Shown: positions 25,901-36,349, numbered from the stretch's first letter. The stretch: 64,000 bases of DNA from Macrobrachium rosenbergii (GCF_040412425.1 NC_089761.1:21677644-21741643), one strand, 5' to 3'. A program made the numbers and translations. Notes: a model not told the origin generated them from the letters alone.

Positions 25901-28309
25901 ACACCACAGATTTTAAGACAGTGTTTCAGATTTTTATGATCCTATAATAGAGATTCCTTGGAGCCCCTAGCTGTAGTTATATTTGCTTTTTTGTGTTAGT
26001 TGCTTGTAGTTGTCTCTTAATAGTTAAACATATAATTTTCAAAGGCATTTAGAACTCATATCCTTGAAAGGCATAAGACATTGAAAAGATGAGGTAACCT
26101 TCTCACGTTAATAAAAAAAAATGCTTTTAGAAGCTTCCCTGAAACTTAAGGTGGCTTTTACTAATAGGAAACATATCTCAATATTCATTTCTGCTAGTTA
26201 TACAAAATCCCCATTATGCTTGCCTAGAATCTTGCAAGACCAATTTTATTTGGTTTTTTAAGGTAATCCTCTTGTAGTATCAACTTTTGAATAGGAATGC
26301 AAATGGATGGATTAGCAAACAAATTCATGTGGTTGCTGTTTTGGTGATAAATATTACTTCAATATATGTAGTTGTGTAAATTCTGCTTACACTTTTTACA
26401 CTTTCCCCATGTATAAATTTACTAGTCAACACGAGAAATGCTCCTGTAAACAAACATCCAAATGAATGGAAGTACTGTACTGTAGTGTTAGCCCAGTACA
26501 TGTTCTCTTAGCCAAATTGACAAAATGGGATCAAAATCCATTACCTGGAGCTCTCCCTATATGACATGAGTGAGGAAAAGGAATATGAAAGATTTTATTC
26601 ACAAAAGTACATTGATGTATTTTTGAAGTTGGATAGCTAGCCATTTATGTACAGTAGTTGAGCTTTTGGTGTTATACCAAGCAACTTATTGTATTCTGCT
26701 AAAAGGAACAATTCCAGTTTTTAGATAACCTCCTTTCGTTTCCTTCATGAAACTCATGGTAAGTCAGCTTATTTTTTAGATTAGTAATGCAAAAACATTT
26801 TTAAAATTTTATAAAATATTTCAGTATGTGAATGTTAATCAGGAGTATAAAACCTGCAGGTACGTGTTGAAGCCTCTGTAGAGGAACAGAAAGGTCTGGT
26901 TGAACGCTGTGTGACGGCAGAATCAGAAGTAGAGCGTCTTCAGGGTCACCTCACGCAACTAAGACGAAAACTTGATGATTCTACAGCAGCGCTTCAGGAG
27001 TTAGGAAGAGAAAATCAGAATTTACAGGTTCGGAAATTAATTAATTTTTGTAAAAGTTTGCCAAATTACTATTGTAGTTTTCAGTCCCATCAGCCCCATG
27101 ATGTAGTTAGGTGGCATTAGAAAGCAGTTACCTAAATATGACTTTCAGTATTTGGATACGCTGTATGTAATGGCACTACTTAAATTAGTTTGGAATTTTC
27201 CCCCTTTTTTTCTTGCTCCATTTTTCACTGCTCACAGTGTCCAGTCCAGTCTTCAGGTAAACTAAGCGGAAACTAGAATATGATTTTCACTACTTATGGA
27301 TCATGGAAAGTGAAGTTGGAATGCGTAACATAGCTTTCATTTTAATTCTTTGTTAATAACCATTTGGGTTCCTAAATGAACGTATCTTATTTTTTCATTT
27401 TAATTCTTTGTTAATAACCGTTTGGGTTCCTAAATGAACGTATCTTATTTTGAATAATATTGATTGTCATGAAAGTAATCATAACAGTCACATGTATAAT
27501 ATAAATAAATTTCTGCCTCACATTGGGATCAAACCGAAGACAGTAAATGGTAATTATAAAAGTCTTTCTTTGAAAATGATGTCTGTCAGAATCGTAAGGT
27601 AATAATGCCTGTCATTTCTTTAACACAACCCCAGTTTGTAAAAAATACCAGCCAGTCACCCAGAGGGTAATTAAATGCAGCAGCATTAGTAGTACAAAGT
27701 AAGATTCAAGTCAGTCTGTTATTTGCTATTTGAAAAAAGTGCTTGTACTTGCATATGAGTACTTCCTAATATATGTTCAATTTTTTGTTTACAAACTAAA
27801 ATTCCGTTGTTGCACAGCAACCCCACCTCCTGACCCCATACTTGGAAACTGCCTTGCAGCGAAGCAAAGGATCAAAGGACGATGAAGAATGTTGGCTTAT
27901 TAACACTTCCTCTCATGATTCAGACTAATCAGAGCACTCATTAAGTGTTCTGAGTGGTCTGTTTACCAACTGGGTGGCATATTAGGCTGCTGTAAAGGAA
28001 TGGTCTTTATGCTTGGGAAAGCTTATTTTTTCTTGTGAATGTGAACTTTTATACATGATTTCACCTTTTTATCAACAGATGGAAACAACAAAGTTAGCAG
28101 GTAGAAAGTGGGCGGATGATTCTGAAGCTCTAAACTGCCGGGACTGCAATAAAACTTTTTCTATGACTATACGACGTCATCACTGTAGAAACTGTGGTCA
28201 GATATTCTGCAATGATTGTTCAAGTAAACAGGCTCCTTTGGAAGCCAATAAAAAGTCTGTAAGAGTGTGTAATCAGTGTTACAATGAGTTGACTTCTAAA
28301 ATATTGTAA
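1669..28309 (+). CDS. EEA1: Early endosome antigen 1, 3' portion (ten exons)
   Basis: Rab5 effector that homodimerises through a long coiled coil and tethers early endosomes; its C-terminal FYVE finger binds phosphatidylinositol 3-phosphate. Exons read by consensus splice sites and an open frame: 1669-1752, 4516-4668, 10662-10802, 11788-11925, 13771-14763, 14911-15030, 15521-15691, 25352-25471, 26860-27027 and 28079-28309. Together they give about 772 residues, against about 1,410 for the human protein, so the N-terminal half (C2H2 finger and first coiled coil) lies upstream of the window. All junctions are phase 0. The translation is rich in K, E, Q and L heptads. The segment before the last exon contains LQELGRENQNLQ, very close to the vertebrate EEA1 sequence preceding FYVE. 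Identity is firm; exact exon edges are by inspection, and a small exon could be missed in the long introns. Confidence 0.93.
2399..2490. repeat. Two tandem copies of a 46-bp unit
   Basis: Units 2399-2444 and 2445-2490, each starting aggatcatctcat and ending cccaggaggag, with about four differences. A recent local duplication. Confidence 0.9.
2578..2609. repeat. Poly-T tract (32 nt)
   Basis: Uninterrupted T run inside an interspersed repeat; read on the minus strand it could be the A tail of a retroposed sequence. Confidence 0.9.
4516..4668 (+). CDS. EEA1: EEA1 exon b, coiled coil with repeated heptads (51 aa)
   Basis: Acceptor tatttttacag-like (ttttacag|ACT) and donor CAG|gtatgt. The first 21 codons contain three related heptads, VAFQSRE, VAFQARE and AALQNDL. 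The first two are also nearly identical at DNA level (21-nt period), so they look like a recent local duplication inside a coiled coil. The rest ends MKKKLQ. Phase 0 at both ends. Confidence 0.88.
5149..5302. repeat. Two tandem copies of a 77-bp unit
   Basis: Units 5149-5225 and 5226-5302, nearly identical and both ending ctacgatcgaatg. A third partial start (aacattaataaag) recurs near 5394. Confidence 0.9.
5537..5740. repeat. Minisatellite of about 58-60 bp, three to four units
   Basis: Units begin gcc(a/t)tgttatt and alternate gccatgtt / gccttgtt, with internal aaagagaatg and caact(c/g)aacgaa. They are diverged from each other. The open frame across them (5540-5806) is a by-product of repeat period and composition. 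Confidence 0.7.
6529..6831. mobile_element. 303-bp MITE, CAGGCAGTCC...GGACTGCCTG
   Basis: The left end CAGGCAGTCCTCGGTTATCG and the reverse complement of the right end, CAGGCAGTCCCCGGTTAACG, match at 18 of 20. It starts directly after the TA that closes the preceding element. The interior is full of tatcggc / gccgat words with further inverted symmetry. A truncated relative is at 50101-50257. Confidence 0.8.
7932..7987. repeat. TAA trinucleotide microsatellite
   Basis: About 18 uninterrupted TAA units. Confidence 0.95.
8448..8492. repeat. 22-bp unit duplicated in tandem
   Basis: aaactttggtacaggttgct plus ag occurs at 8448-8469 and 8471-8492, one base apart. Confidence 0.9.
10662..10802 (+). 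CDS. EEA1: EEA1 exon c, coiled coil (47 aa)
   Basis: Acceptor actcttttcag|GAT and donor CAG|gtgaaa. The translation starts DKDETMSQLQSQLEDKDVLM and ends NIQALESQ. Open and phase 0 at both ends, so it joins exon b and exon d without a frame change. Confidence 0.87.
10803..11787 (+). other. EEA1 intron
   Basis: AT-rich intronic sequence between exons c and d. I see no repeat or exon in it. Confidence 0.6.
11788..11925 (+). CDS. EEA1: EEA1 exon d, coiled coil (46 aa)
   Basis: Acceptor cacatttcag|GTT and donor AAG|gtaagc. The translation begins VSELSANHTSTQSNLESTKE and ends LTRELSEK. Leucine-spaced and charged, typical of the EEA1 rod. Phase 0. Confidence 0.87.
11926..13770 (+). other. EEA1 intron with 35-bp tandem duplication
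   Basis: AT-rich. The only structure noted is a 35-bp unit repeated at 12907-12941 and 12942-12976 (agtacataagatatgttat...). No exon seen. Confidence 0.6.
13771..14763 (+). CDS. EEA1: EEA1 exon e, large coiled-coil exon (331 aa)
   Basis: The longest EEA1 exon here. The acceptor is atcattctag|GAA, the donor GAA|gtaagt, and the frame is open throughout. The product is continuous coiled coil full of K, E, L, S and Q with no globular motif. The repeated LxxELxxL spacing fits the parallel dimeric rod of EEA1. By itself this could be mistaken for any long coiled-coil protein; the FYVE exon downstream fixes the identity. Confidence 0.92.
14911..15030 (+). CDS. EEA1: EEA1 exon f, coiled coil (40 aa)
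   Basis: The short 147-bp intron before it stays open in frame, but the acceptor actttttcag|GCA and the upstream donor gtaagt are strong. The translation starts ALKTNSEKLHQQLEQLNKEH and ends TNELKDK. Donor AAG|gtgaga. Phase 0 at both ends. If the 147-bp intron were retained, the insert would be hydrophobic and unlike the rod. Confidence 0.87.
15031..15520 (+). other. EEA1 intron
   Basis: AT-rich intron; nothing recognisable beyond the splice sites. Confidence 0.6.
15521..15691 (+). CDS. EEA1: EEA1 exon g, coiled coil (57 aa)
   Basis: Acceptor ttttttcaag|TTA and donor GAG|gtgagt. Reads LNEECDTRAALVAQHAAELT and ends KKVASQEKE. Phase 0. The intron after it is the 9.7-kb transposon-filled one. 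Confidence 0.86.
15853..16043 (+). repeat. DIRS left inverted terminal repeat
   Basis: Shares with the reverse complement of the right end, in order: caaaacactgtaaaa, tatctctttt/aaaatcgac, gagatata, ttttcaaactttgttt, accccac(c)ggatgccg, ggagacatacccataaa-type and cattctcgg. Identity roughly 75-80% with small indels. Confidence 0.85.
16638..18660 (+). pseudogene. DIRS gag-like region, broken
   Basis: Several short open frames with no single reading frame. A serine-rich stretch (17085-17150, SSSSSSPSYSSSSDPSSH) and basic, proline-rich segments are of the kind seen in DIRS gag. No domain can be proved from the sequence; the call rests on its position between the left terminal repeat and the reverse transcriptase. 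Confidence 0.4.
18690..19200 (+). pseudogene. DIRS reverse transcriptase remnant
   Basis: Readable in alternating frames: DAYFHIPV (18898-18921, the motif holding the first catalytic Asp), then KDRVYQSWAPLGLS, then LYLDRPLSGSSS at 19063. The last replaces the LYLDDWL-type box, so the second active-site Asp is now Arg. A stop interrupts just before DAYFHIPV. RT of the DIRS/Ngaro clade, inactive. Confidence 0.75.
19610..19940 (+). pseudogene. DIRS RNase H remnant
   Basis: FHINVKELLAIHLGLQEIFD (19636-19695) and, after a frame change, ALAYIRNTGRYPF (19735 on) correspond to conserved RNase H blocks of DIRS elements. The TDN-type active-site word between them is not readable. A later segment (19880-20200) contains TSKNHRLPVFCSPVPDP and SPFRLIRQVINKVK, typical of the region following RNase H in these elements. 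Confidence 0.65.
20300..21420 (+). pseudogene. DIRS tyrosine recombinase remnant
   Basis: Blocks in order: GFIRARGFSRKAVEAIM (about 20315), KRVSEIQAIDK (about 20787, carrying the first catalytic Arg), LTLNFLAKNESPSNPW (about 20850) and NLWCSVKDP (about 21015). The HxxR box near 21140 reads SHIHGAP, with no Arg in place. The expected HYLRDVE-type box near 21255 reads HHLREVE, with the nucleophilic Tyr replaced by His. Multiple frameshifts. Inactive. Confidence 0.7.
21838..21905. repeat. DIRS internal complementary region
   Basis: Begins ttacagtgtttttgg and ends caaaaacactgtaa. Its left part matches the reverse complement of the outer left terminal repeat and its right part the reverse complement of the outer right terminal repeat, meeting around 21880. 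This is the template that DIRS elements use to join their ends into a circle, and it lies just inside the right repeat, as in the DIRS-1 type. Confidence 0.75.
21981..22189 (+). repeat. DIRS right inverted terminal repeat
   Basis: Starts cgagaatgaaaactgacc and runs through gggtttatgggtgtctccc, ccggcatccgtggggttggg, caaactttg-complement and ttacagtgttttggtaag. Complementary to 15853-16043. Confidence 0.85.
22197..24352. mobile_element. TTAA-flanked element made of five tandem units of about 370 bp
   Basis: The left end is TTAA|CCCCTAACGCCGA; the reverse complement of the right end is CCCTCTAACGCCGA followed by ATAA, that is a TTAA with one change. Terminal CCC and TTAA target sites are hallmarks of piggyBac-type elements. 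No transposase is present. The interior is a satellite-like array (22270-24130). Non-autonomous; the superfamily is inferred from the ends only. Confidence 0.65.
22270..24130. repeat. Satellite-like array, five units of about 350-380 bp
   Basis: The marker aatttcaac..cggtcaa..cgac..aaatggt recurs near 22276, 22660, 23010, 23390 and 23760. Each is followed by ttacattctagtaatattca and, later, by acaatatttcgattta, a tcagaaattctt-type word and cgttacataa..tttta. Units are diverged (roughly 80% by eye) and the last is truncated. Confidence 0.85.
25352..25471 (+). CDS. EEA1: EEA1 exon h, coiled coil (40 aa)
   Basis: Acceptor ttattttttcag|GTA and donor GAG|gtaatt. Reads VASLNKQLEIHYQKVGELEG and ends GEKLELE, with regular leucine spacing. 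Phase 0, rejoining exon g across the transposon insertion. Confidence 0.88.
25472..26859 (+). other. EEA1 intron
   Basis: AT-rich intron between exons h and i; no repeat family or exon recognised. Confidence 0.6.
26860..27027 (+). CDS. EEA1: EEA1 exon i, rod end before FYVE (56 aa)
   Basis: Acceptor aacctgcag|GTA and donor CAG|gttcgg, a GT donor with a weak downstream consensus. Ends ALQELGRENQNLQ, the segment immediately preceding the FYVE region in animal EEA1. Contains RRKLDDST. In the human protein the Rab5 and calmodulin-binding region is adjacent, just before FYVE. Confidence 0.9.
27028..28078 (+). other. EEA1 intron with 58-bp tandem duplication
   Basis: Contains units 27335-27392 and 27393-27450, almost identical (tttcattttaattctttgtt...cgtatcttat). 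Otherwise featureless. Confidence 0.65.
28079..28309 (+). CDS. EEA1: EEA1 last exon, FYVE zinc finger and stop (76 aa)
   Basis: Acceptor atcaacag|ATG; the ATG is an internal Met, not a start. Residues of this exon: WADD (11-14) is the WxxD motif, RRHHCR (32-37) the phosphoinositide-binding R(R/K)HHCR motif, RVC (62-64) the third signature. Cysteines at 20, 23, 36, 39, 44, 47, 64 and 67 form four CxxC pairs for two zinc ions. The stop is TAA at 28307-28309. This combination is diagnostic for a PI3P-binding FYVE domain, and its C-terminal position matches EEA1. Confidence 0.96.
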   Translation: METTKLAGRKWADDSEALNCRDCNKTFSMTIRRHHCRNCGQIFCNDCSSKQAPLEANKKSVRVCNQCYNELTSKIL

Positions 28310-29520
28310 AATTGTATATTTTAATCCACAGCTTTATTAAAATGTATTTGAAGCGCATGAAATATTGATTGTTCATGTGCTGGCTGTGTTGTGAAGGTCA
28401 CAATTTAATGCCGTGCTCTGTTGTGTAATGTAAAAATAAGGTACATTATATTCGTGTCTAATGAGATGCATCTTTATCCAAAATGGTGTGTTATATATTA
28501 CTGAACTATATTAACATTACTGATGTGCTTTCAGGGCACAACTTTTACGTACTAAATTTTTGTGCCTTCACTTATGTAGTATCCATCAGAATTAAAGTCC
28601 ATCATTACTAGGATTTTTAGAATGGAAACAATGGTCCATAGGTGATGGTGTTACACAAACGAGGTTGAAGTCAGTCTTTTAAGATTTACCTTCAAATTGA
28701 TAAATTAAGTACAATTAGCTATCATTGCTTGCCAACTACAACCAGTTCAAACTTCTTTGTTATAAAAGCATGTAGATGTATATAGCCTTGGCTTGATTCA
28801 CATAATTATTAGGAGTAAGCAGATAAGCAGTACTATACGTGGATTATTAACAAAAACATTTTTAATAGTGGAACCTCTGAGTTTCAACCATACTAAAAAA
28901 GTTACTCCCATATTTGTTGTAATTGATTTATAACTGACATTGAGAATTGCCTATCTGTGTTTTGTTAAAAGAATACCAAAGGTGTTAATGACTGATTATG
29001 AATATAACTTCTTAATATGTATTGTGTTTTCACATAGGGCAGAGAATCATTCAACTTAGGGCTGATTGATTTCAAAGTCATTTTATTTTGATGTCAGTGG
29101 TCCATGTGGAATCCATATTTCCTAGAGGTTTCTATCAGTTGCATATCATTTCAACAGGTTAGCAATTGGATATCTCTCAGAGTTCTGAGATGATAATATA
29201 ACATTTTATTTGAAGGTAGGAATGACAAATAGGAACCAAATGTTGTTAGTCATTATTAGGTGCAGTTACTAGACAGTGCTATTCATTAGCTCATGCATAG
29301 GAGACTTCTTGCCATATTTTCCAGTATTTCATTTTTGTTCCTATGTAAATACAAACCATTACTTTTTTTTTTTAGTATTCCTCAGTGAGCTGTAATTGGT
29401 TGCTGAAAATTGGGAACAAGGTATGATTTCTTGGGGGATGCCTGAGACCAGGATTTTACACTCAAGACTTTCTTCTTGCTAGCCTTGACCTTGACTGAGC
29501 ATACTGGCAAGTTGCATTGG

Positions 29521-29555
<35 letters not shown>

Positions 29556-32500
29556 CATCTTATCTGGCACTTGGAAGGTTGGGAATCTTTGTCTTTCTCA
29601 TTCTTTACTGAGTTTGGGGCAGAGACAAAACCAAAACCAGTTAGTCCCTGATAAGATACAAGAGTTTCTCCGTTCACTTTCTCCGGAAGTATATGGGGTG
29701 ATCTGGACCAGATGCTTTCATACCAGGTGTAAGCTGCAAGATACCACCCAAGAAGGACCAAACCTCATAGCCCAGAGTGTCAGTAAGCTATAATCCGACA
29801 AGCTTACAACTACTCGGCAAAATGGACAGTTGTACAATTTGGGTGAGGACTGACAAAGTTAAGGGTGTAAGGACCATCCCTTGCATTGTAGAGCAGCTTT
29901 TTGGTAGCACAGATAATAAGGCAAGTGTGTGGAGATGTCAGACCACCCTTACCTCGTCCTAAGAGACATAGAAGTCCCTTCATACCTTCACTTCGAGACC
30001 TGTGGTGGCAGCTCAGCAGGTTGTGTAGTCACCCAAGCAGCTCTCAGACAGAAAAGCATCTGTATTAAGGTACTTGGAGGGCATAAGGCTAGAGTTAGGT
30101 TAAACGGTGGAATGTTTGGCTCTCCCGTGTCTTTCTTTTCCTTCCTCTGCAAGACAGCGGCTTGGGTTGAATACACTGTGTAATGAGTACAGATGCAGGT
30201 AAGCTACACATTTGAGGATCCGGTCTTAGAGCTTTGGTTTATATTATTTGACACCCTCTGCATTCTTTTAACAAAAGGGCTAGAGCTGTACAAGTGCTTT
30301 CAAAGTTATGATGGTCCATTGTATGATACTTTTAATTTTACAATGGCGATAGCAATAATTCACATTCAGCAGAAACCATATCCCAAATTTTTAATTCCAT
30401 TTTTTTCTCAGGCGAGCAATAAGCTGTGCAATACTCTCCTGTGAATGATGGGCACCTGACAGCAGCAGCGCTCCTCACCTCACAGTCTGCCCCGCAGTCA
30501 CTATTGTATACAACTAGTACTCTAGAAGGTTGTTGGTTGCTACTGTTTTTTAGGGTATCCTCCTGAGTCTGAATACTGTTTAGAAGATGAAGGCCATTAA
30601 TCTTCCAGAGAAATTGCCATGCATGAAGGCAGGGATCAATGATGACCATCTTCATCATCTTAAAGGATAAAATGCATATTAGTGATGCTGTGAAATCTTA
30701 TGCATCTGCCAGATATGTTGTCATTTTAAAGAAAAGAGCTGTGCCAATTACTTTGACAAAAATTACTTACGTGGAAGTTAATGGTGAATACCTCTATAAC
30801 TGTTCTGTTTTTCACCTCCAGTACATGGGATATTCAACACTTTATTATAAAATAGACTTCATGTTAATGATTTTGCCCAACTATAAGCCAGTGTAACAAG
30901 CCTCCCACATAACAGTGTCTTATCGTAATAACATCTCAACCACCCCGTGGTCCTCAATGTTGAAGGGCAAAGTGTTCAGTAGCAGCAGGTGATTTAGGTA
31001 TTATTGGTTAACCACCTTGTTAGCATGTTTCAGTGACTCATGCCAGTTTGTGCTGAGGAATACTCCCACATAAAGGCTCTGGTTTTTATTCCTAGAATAT
31101 AAACAAATTGATTTAAAAATCTGTGATTTTTTTTTACCCATATTAGTTCCAATAATGCAGTTTTGATTATTTGACTCCTTTTTTATTTGGCGTAATGCAA
31201 TGAACTTTTCCTTTGAGGATTAATCTTCACAGTAGTATTGAAATACTGTGGCATTGATTCTTCAGATAGGTTGTCATTTAGAGATCTTTGCCAAGAAGTT
31301 GTATTTACAATGTGGTCATACAAATTAAGTTCTCTTTATGACACTTTTTGCTTATGAAATGGTGGCAAAAATAATTCAGGATTAAGAGCTTCTTGAAAAT
31401 CATTGTATCTGACCCTAGCTAAACTAATGGATCATAAAGTTTAAATAAAACAAATATGCAATATTTTCAAAATCACACATGAAGTCTGTCACACCTTTAC
31501 ATATTATCCCTTAAATTACTTTGAGAGAATCTAAAAACGTTTCAATCAGTTGTGGAGTTGGTCACTTCATTGTGTTTGGATATTTAGTGAGTTTCATTCA
31601 GTTTTGGAGATGCATTGATTTTAAAGGTGCTGGTAATGAAATTTGAAATAATTAACTTTTGCACAAGGATTTCATTATATTGGATTGGCAAAAGTTTTTT
31701 ACAACACTGTGTCAGCTTAAACCTTTCAGTACAGTACTGTGTTTTTCTGATTGGTTGAGAGCAAATCAGTTTAAATTTTCATTTTATGTTAGAAAATATA
31801 TACTGTTGAATTTATTATTTTTGATTGATTTTAAGTAAAAATAAATTATGGCAGTACTTATAAATTTTAAGTAAATTTAAACAACTATTTTCAGGAACAG
31901 TATTGACTGAGGATTTAGTGTGTTTAAAGAAATCAGTGTAGATATTTTAGTAGGTTGAATTATGGTCATTTACTAGATTACTTCACATACTTATTCCATG
32001 TCATGGCTATATTCACTTAAAACTTGCAAGCTGCCTTTGTGTAATCAATGACTTAAATTTGGCGCTCTTCATGCAAAAATTAACTAATAGCTGTGGAACA
32101 CAGATGACATTTCAGAATTCTGAACTCTCAGATGGATGACCATATAGTAATTTGTAGTATGATTTGTTTCTTAAGGTCAGATAATGTAGTTTGAAGAGTA
32201 TTAATACATATAGGATACAATTTTTAGCATGAAAATTGTAGTTATTTTTCATGTTGCAGGCTGTTCTTTGTTGAAGTTTTATTTAAAAGGCTTGTCTTCA
32301 TAGGTGAGGCACTTTAACCGATGGGGTTATTCAGCATCTTGATATAAATGGATTTAAGTACTGCACGTGGATTTTGTAAATAAGATATATTATATATAGT
32401 GCATTTTAAGTGGATGCTTTAAATGCAACAAACTGATCATGTAAAATAACAGAAGTAGCACAGAATGTCTCATTTACCAAAGAGGTAGTAAGAAATGTCT

Positions 32501-35500
32501 ATCAAAAAAGTGCAGCTTTAAGAAAACTACATGACCCAAGTATTACTTCCAAATGACTTCAATTACATGACCTGACAGCCCCTTCCAAATTAAACTTTTT
32601 CCTTTTTTTCACTTTTTAAAGTATCAAATAACATTAAACATTTCTAATCTAGGAAATTTTGATTTTCAGATTATATAGATATTAATTCTCCTGTCAGTGA
32701 AACCATCTCATTTTTCAATTTTTTACTTGTAAAACATGACGACAAATTGCCAAGCATGTTTTTTCCAAGTTTAAGTTGACATGCCAAAGTGATAACTTTT
32801 ACTGCCTTTACAGTGAAGCATTCTGCAATGTTACAGTACTTGGATTTTCAACCAAAGCTTCATGGCAGTTTAATGCGGGTTTAAAAGTACCTAGGTTCTG
32901 TATAAAAAAAACTCAAACGATTGCTGGCATACACTTTTTCATTTAATCAAAAATAAGCACTGAAAAAGACTTACTTTGATTTATTTAATTTATGAAAGTG
33001 TGTTGAAAAAATATCTGTTGAGCAGACTTAATACTGAATTGTTACTGTGCTGTTGGGGTTAGGGAAAGTAGTCGATATTATGTTATCAGACACTAAGAAA
33101 GGCTTAAAAAATGTACTTTCAGGTTAGTCTATAGGATATAGATGTATAAGCTTGCACATCCACACTCCTCAAATGATTATGAAACTGGCTTTGCTGTTTG
33201 GCTTATGTTCTTGTCTTTACATACCTGCTTCATGTTCTTTTCACAACTTGGATGTTTGTGGGAGCATACATTTGTTTCAAGTCACTATTTAAAAATGCAT
33301 CTCTTGGAAGTAATTTTAAGAAGTTTTCTGTGAGGCACCTTTGTTATACTAAACATATTGTGACCTAAGCATATCAGCCTTTGTTAGGCCAAATCCTGGT
33401 GCAGGTAAAATGAGGTATCTTATTATCTGCATCTGGTTCACAAAACATGCCATTGACAAAGTGTTGAGTTTATGTAAGGCAGTGTTGTTTTGTATAAAAT
33501 TGTATTATTAGCTTGGAGGTTTCAGAGTTATTGGTAAGCAATGGATTGGAAGTATCAAAGTGAATTTGGTAAGTAGTGGGCTTATTTGCAATTGGAGTAT
33601 CTTCCTTGACAAACTTTTGATTTATCTCATACACAAAGGCTGTCACTAGACCATTGAGCTGTTGATACTGTATTGGTTGTTGTTATATAGCAAAGTAAAT
33701 GAGTTAAATCAAAAGGATGGTAAGTAATGGTTTAAATGTAGTAATCATTTATAAAAGTTTTTAAAGTATGAATTTTATATTCAAGGTATTAGATATGGTA
33801 GCAGAAATGTTTAGCACCATAAAAACTTTTCATATGAAATTTTTTTGTATTGTTGATCTCATCTGAAAACTTTACCAATATATCAGTATATGTTGTTACT
33901 GAGAGATGATTGAAATTATTAATGATCCAGGTTATGAATATACTGCAGCTTGCAGTTGTGCATAATTTCAGACTTTTACAATTTTCCTAGGTACAGCTTT
34001 TTTATATTTAGGGTATAATTTAACCCCTTGGGCATACTTTGTAAACTCTGTTCTCGCAATACTAGCTTCCTAAGGTGACATAAAACTAAAAAGTTTTGGA
34101 TAATTTTTACCAAAGCCGTCACACCTCTAATTATTTGTTTGCAGTATTTTGCGGTGCTAATATTTCATATTACATGTCATCAAAGTTTTCATCTTTGTAC
34201 CAATACATACATGAAAAACTTCATAATAAAAATGGCACATGACAAAGCAACAGGAGGAAGGTGCCATATGAAATGGTAGAGCATGGTCTGGGCATGCATA
34301 GTTGGCTCGACGTCTTTCAGGATCCAGCAAGTTGTACTACGGCTAGGAGAGCTACTGCACAGAATAAGGCTATGTTTGGTTAATGGTTTCATAGTGATCA
34401 AATAACTTTTCAGAAGCGTTTTCTTCCTCCAGCTGGATTTTGATTGTGAGGCAACTGAAAGCAATAGGCCTTTCGATATTGCACTTCTTGTTTCCAAGTT
34501 TTTTCTCCAAACAAAATTTTCAAATATCCCTCAGAATAATGCTGACACTATTCCTCCTTCCCATGTCTTTTAGATTATTTTGGATTTGTAAGATAATACA
34601 AAATCCATGAAAATTTTGACGTTAGTTGAAACCCACGTTAAGGTTTGATCTGCAAACTCACTGAAAACAAGTTTGCTGCTATTCTCTTCTTGGTTAGTTA
34701 TAAAAAGCAGATATTTTTCACACATTGCTTTGACTATATTTCTTAGTGTCAATCTTGGACATTGATAAGAGACTGTAAATACATACAAATAATAGTTATA
34801 AAATTAAAGGCAAACCTGAGACACCAGTTTCATGCTTCAGTCTATATATCAAACAGACTCAGCATCCTTTATCAAGTTAATGTGAACTGTTGAAGTTTAC
34901 TGTTATTTTCTGACTAGGACTTCATCTGTACACCATACTTTACTGCTTTAGCCCAAACTGCAGGGAATATTGTATGACAAAAATTAACAATGCTGATATT
35001 GTTAGAAACACATTTAATTGACTGCAATAATATAAGGTTAACTGTTAGCATGTCCCCAGCCCTGCAGGTTTGCAATATTCATTCCATGGTCTGTTTAAAT
35101 TACTGTACTTGATGATAAGAAGAGGGAGAGATTTGAAGCACAAAAAAAAAAAAAACAGTTAATACATTAAAAGGGACAGCAAAAGTTTTTTTTACCACTT
35201 GAGGTTGTATTTTTATATTTCCCTATTTACTTACTAATATGTACTGGATGAAGTTCTGATGATGTAATACGTTGTGTCTGTTGACAGTCAGGCGTGACTG
35301 TTGATAGCAGTCATCATCACCAGGGGCAAAACAGCAGTAATAATGAAAAAATATAAAGAGTAAAATAGCTTTTCTCTGAAATCCAAAGAAATGTCACCAA
35401 TAAACTCCAAGAGTCCTGGACAAAGGAAAAAATTTGATTGGCAATATTTTGTTGGAAATGCAAATGTAAATGCATGGACACATTCTTTAAAGTTTCAGAA

Positions 35501-36349
35501 CTTTTCCATTTTGTTTTCAAATTGACAGTTTCTTTGCCCAAGGGGTTTACCTGTCCAAAAATAGGCTTCAGGCTTTGGTTTGCATTTGTTGCCTAATAAT
35601 GGTAAAGATAATGAAGAGTCTATTTTTATGTATATTATAATGTATATCCAGTATTGTGCAAATAACAATATTGCCAAATAGTAAATGTTTTTATTAATAA
35701 ATAAAATGTTGAAGTCTACTTTCATTTTCATTACCCTTAGAAATTAATTGGTAAAAGTTTCTACAAAGTTTTTTCCTTATGCCAAATTTAGCAGTTAATT
35801 TGCTGGGTATACTTCCAAATCCGTTGAAATGAAAACACTGTAATTTCAAAATAAAAGGACACCCAATACATTTTTTCTATCATTCAAGTGTAGACATTTT
35901 CTTAGGCTTCTTATTTTTATTTATTTCTTGTGGATCTTCAATGTTTAAAGGGTCTGATAATAATAAATTTAAAAACCACACATCCATCAGAATTTAAATA
36001 AACATACTGTATAGTAACTGTTAAAAGACAAGGAGGACCAGCTGGCGCCAACTAAAAACTAGCATCAACATTAGCAAAATAAACAACTTGCATCAACAGG
36101 CCACTAACTACAGAAATAAGACTCTCTTAACTGTAAATAATTTACTATATTCATATACAATGCACAATGATATGTTAAACAATTCATACAGCACAGTTTA
36201 TGCACCAAAAATATTTGTGCTTTTACACCAAAATAAAGGCAAAATATCTAAACTCAAAAACAATGGCTACCAAAATAAAGCTTACAATTCTGATCACTTA
36301 ATCTTTTTCAGGGGAACAAAGAAATACCTATCATTACTCACCTACAGTT
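28310..36349. other. EEA1 3' UTR / convergent intergenic region
   Basis: Between the EEA1 stop and the SAS-4 stop on the other strand. Possible EEA1 poly(A) signals: ATTAAA 28591-28596, AATAAA 31444-31449 and 31840-31845. An interspersed repeat with a 34-nt T run lies at about 29340-30190. From about 30900 to 35900 I see only AT-rich unique-looking DNA, which could be a very long 3' UTR or plain intergenic sequence. For SAS-4 (minus), TTTATT at 35916-35921 is a possible poly(A) signal about 430 nt past its stop. Confidence 0.5.
29340..30190. repeat. Interspersed repeat, 'acaaaccatt' family
   Basis: Starts ctatgtaaatacaaaccatt, then ttcctcag, ggttgctgaaaattgggaac, a T run (29522-29555) and a long body with agctcagcaggttgtgtagt. 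The same words recur at 51640-52345, 52920-54150 and 56345-56700, so this is one family scattered through the window. Confidence 0.65.

Noticed and set aside
29476..29793. 105-residue open frame with poly-F
   Set aside because: Translation of a poly-T tract inside an interspersed repeat.
34189..34788. Two adjacent minus-strand frames (102 and 72 residues)
   Set aside because: No recognised domain, no shared frame and no splice signals; composition as in the surrounding AT-rich DNA.
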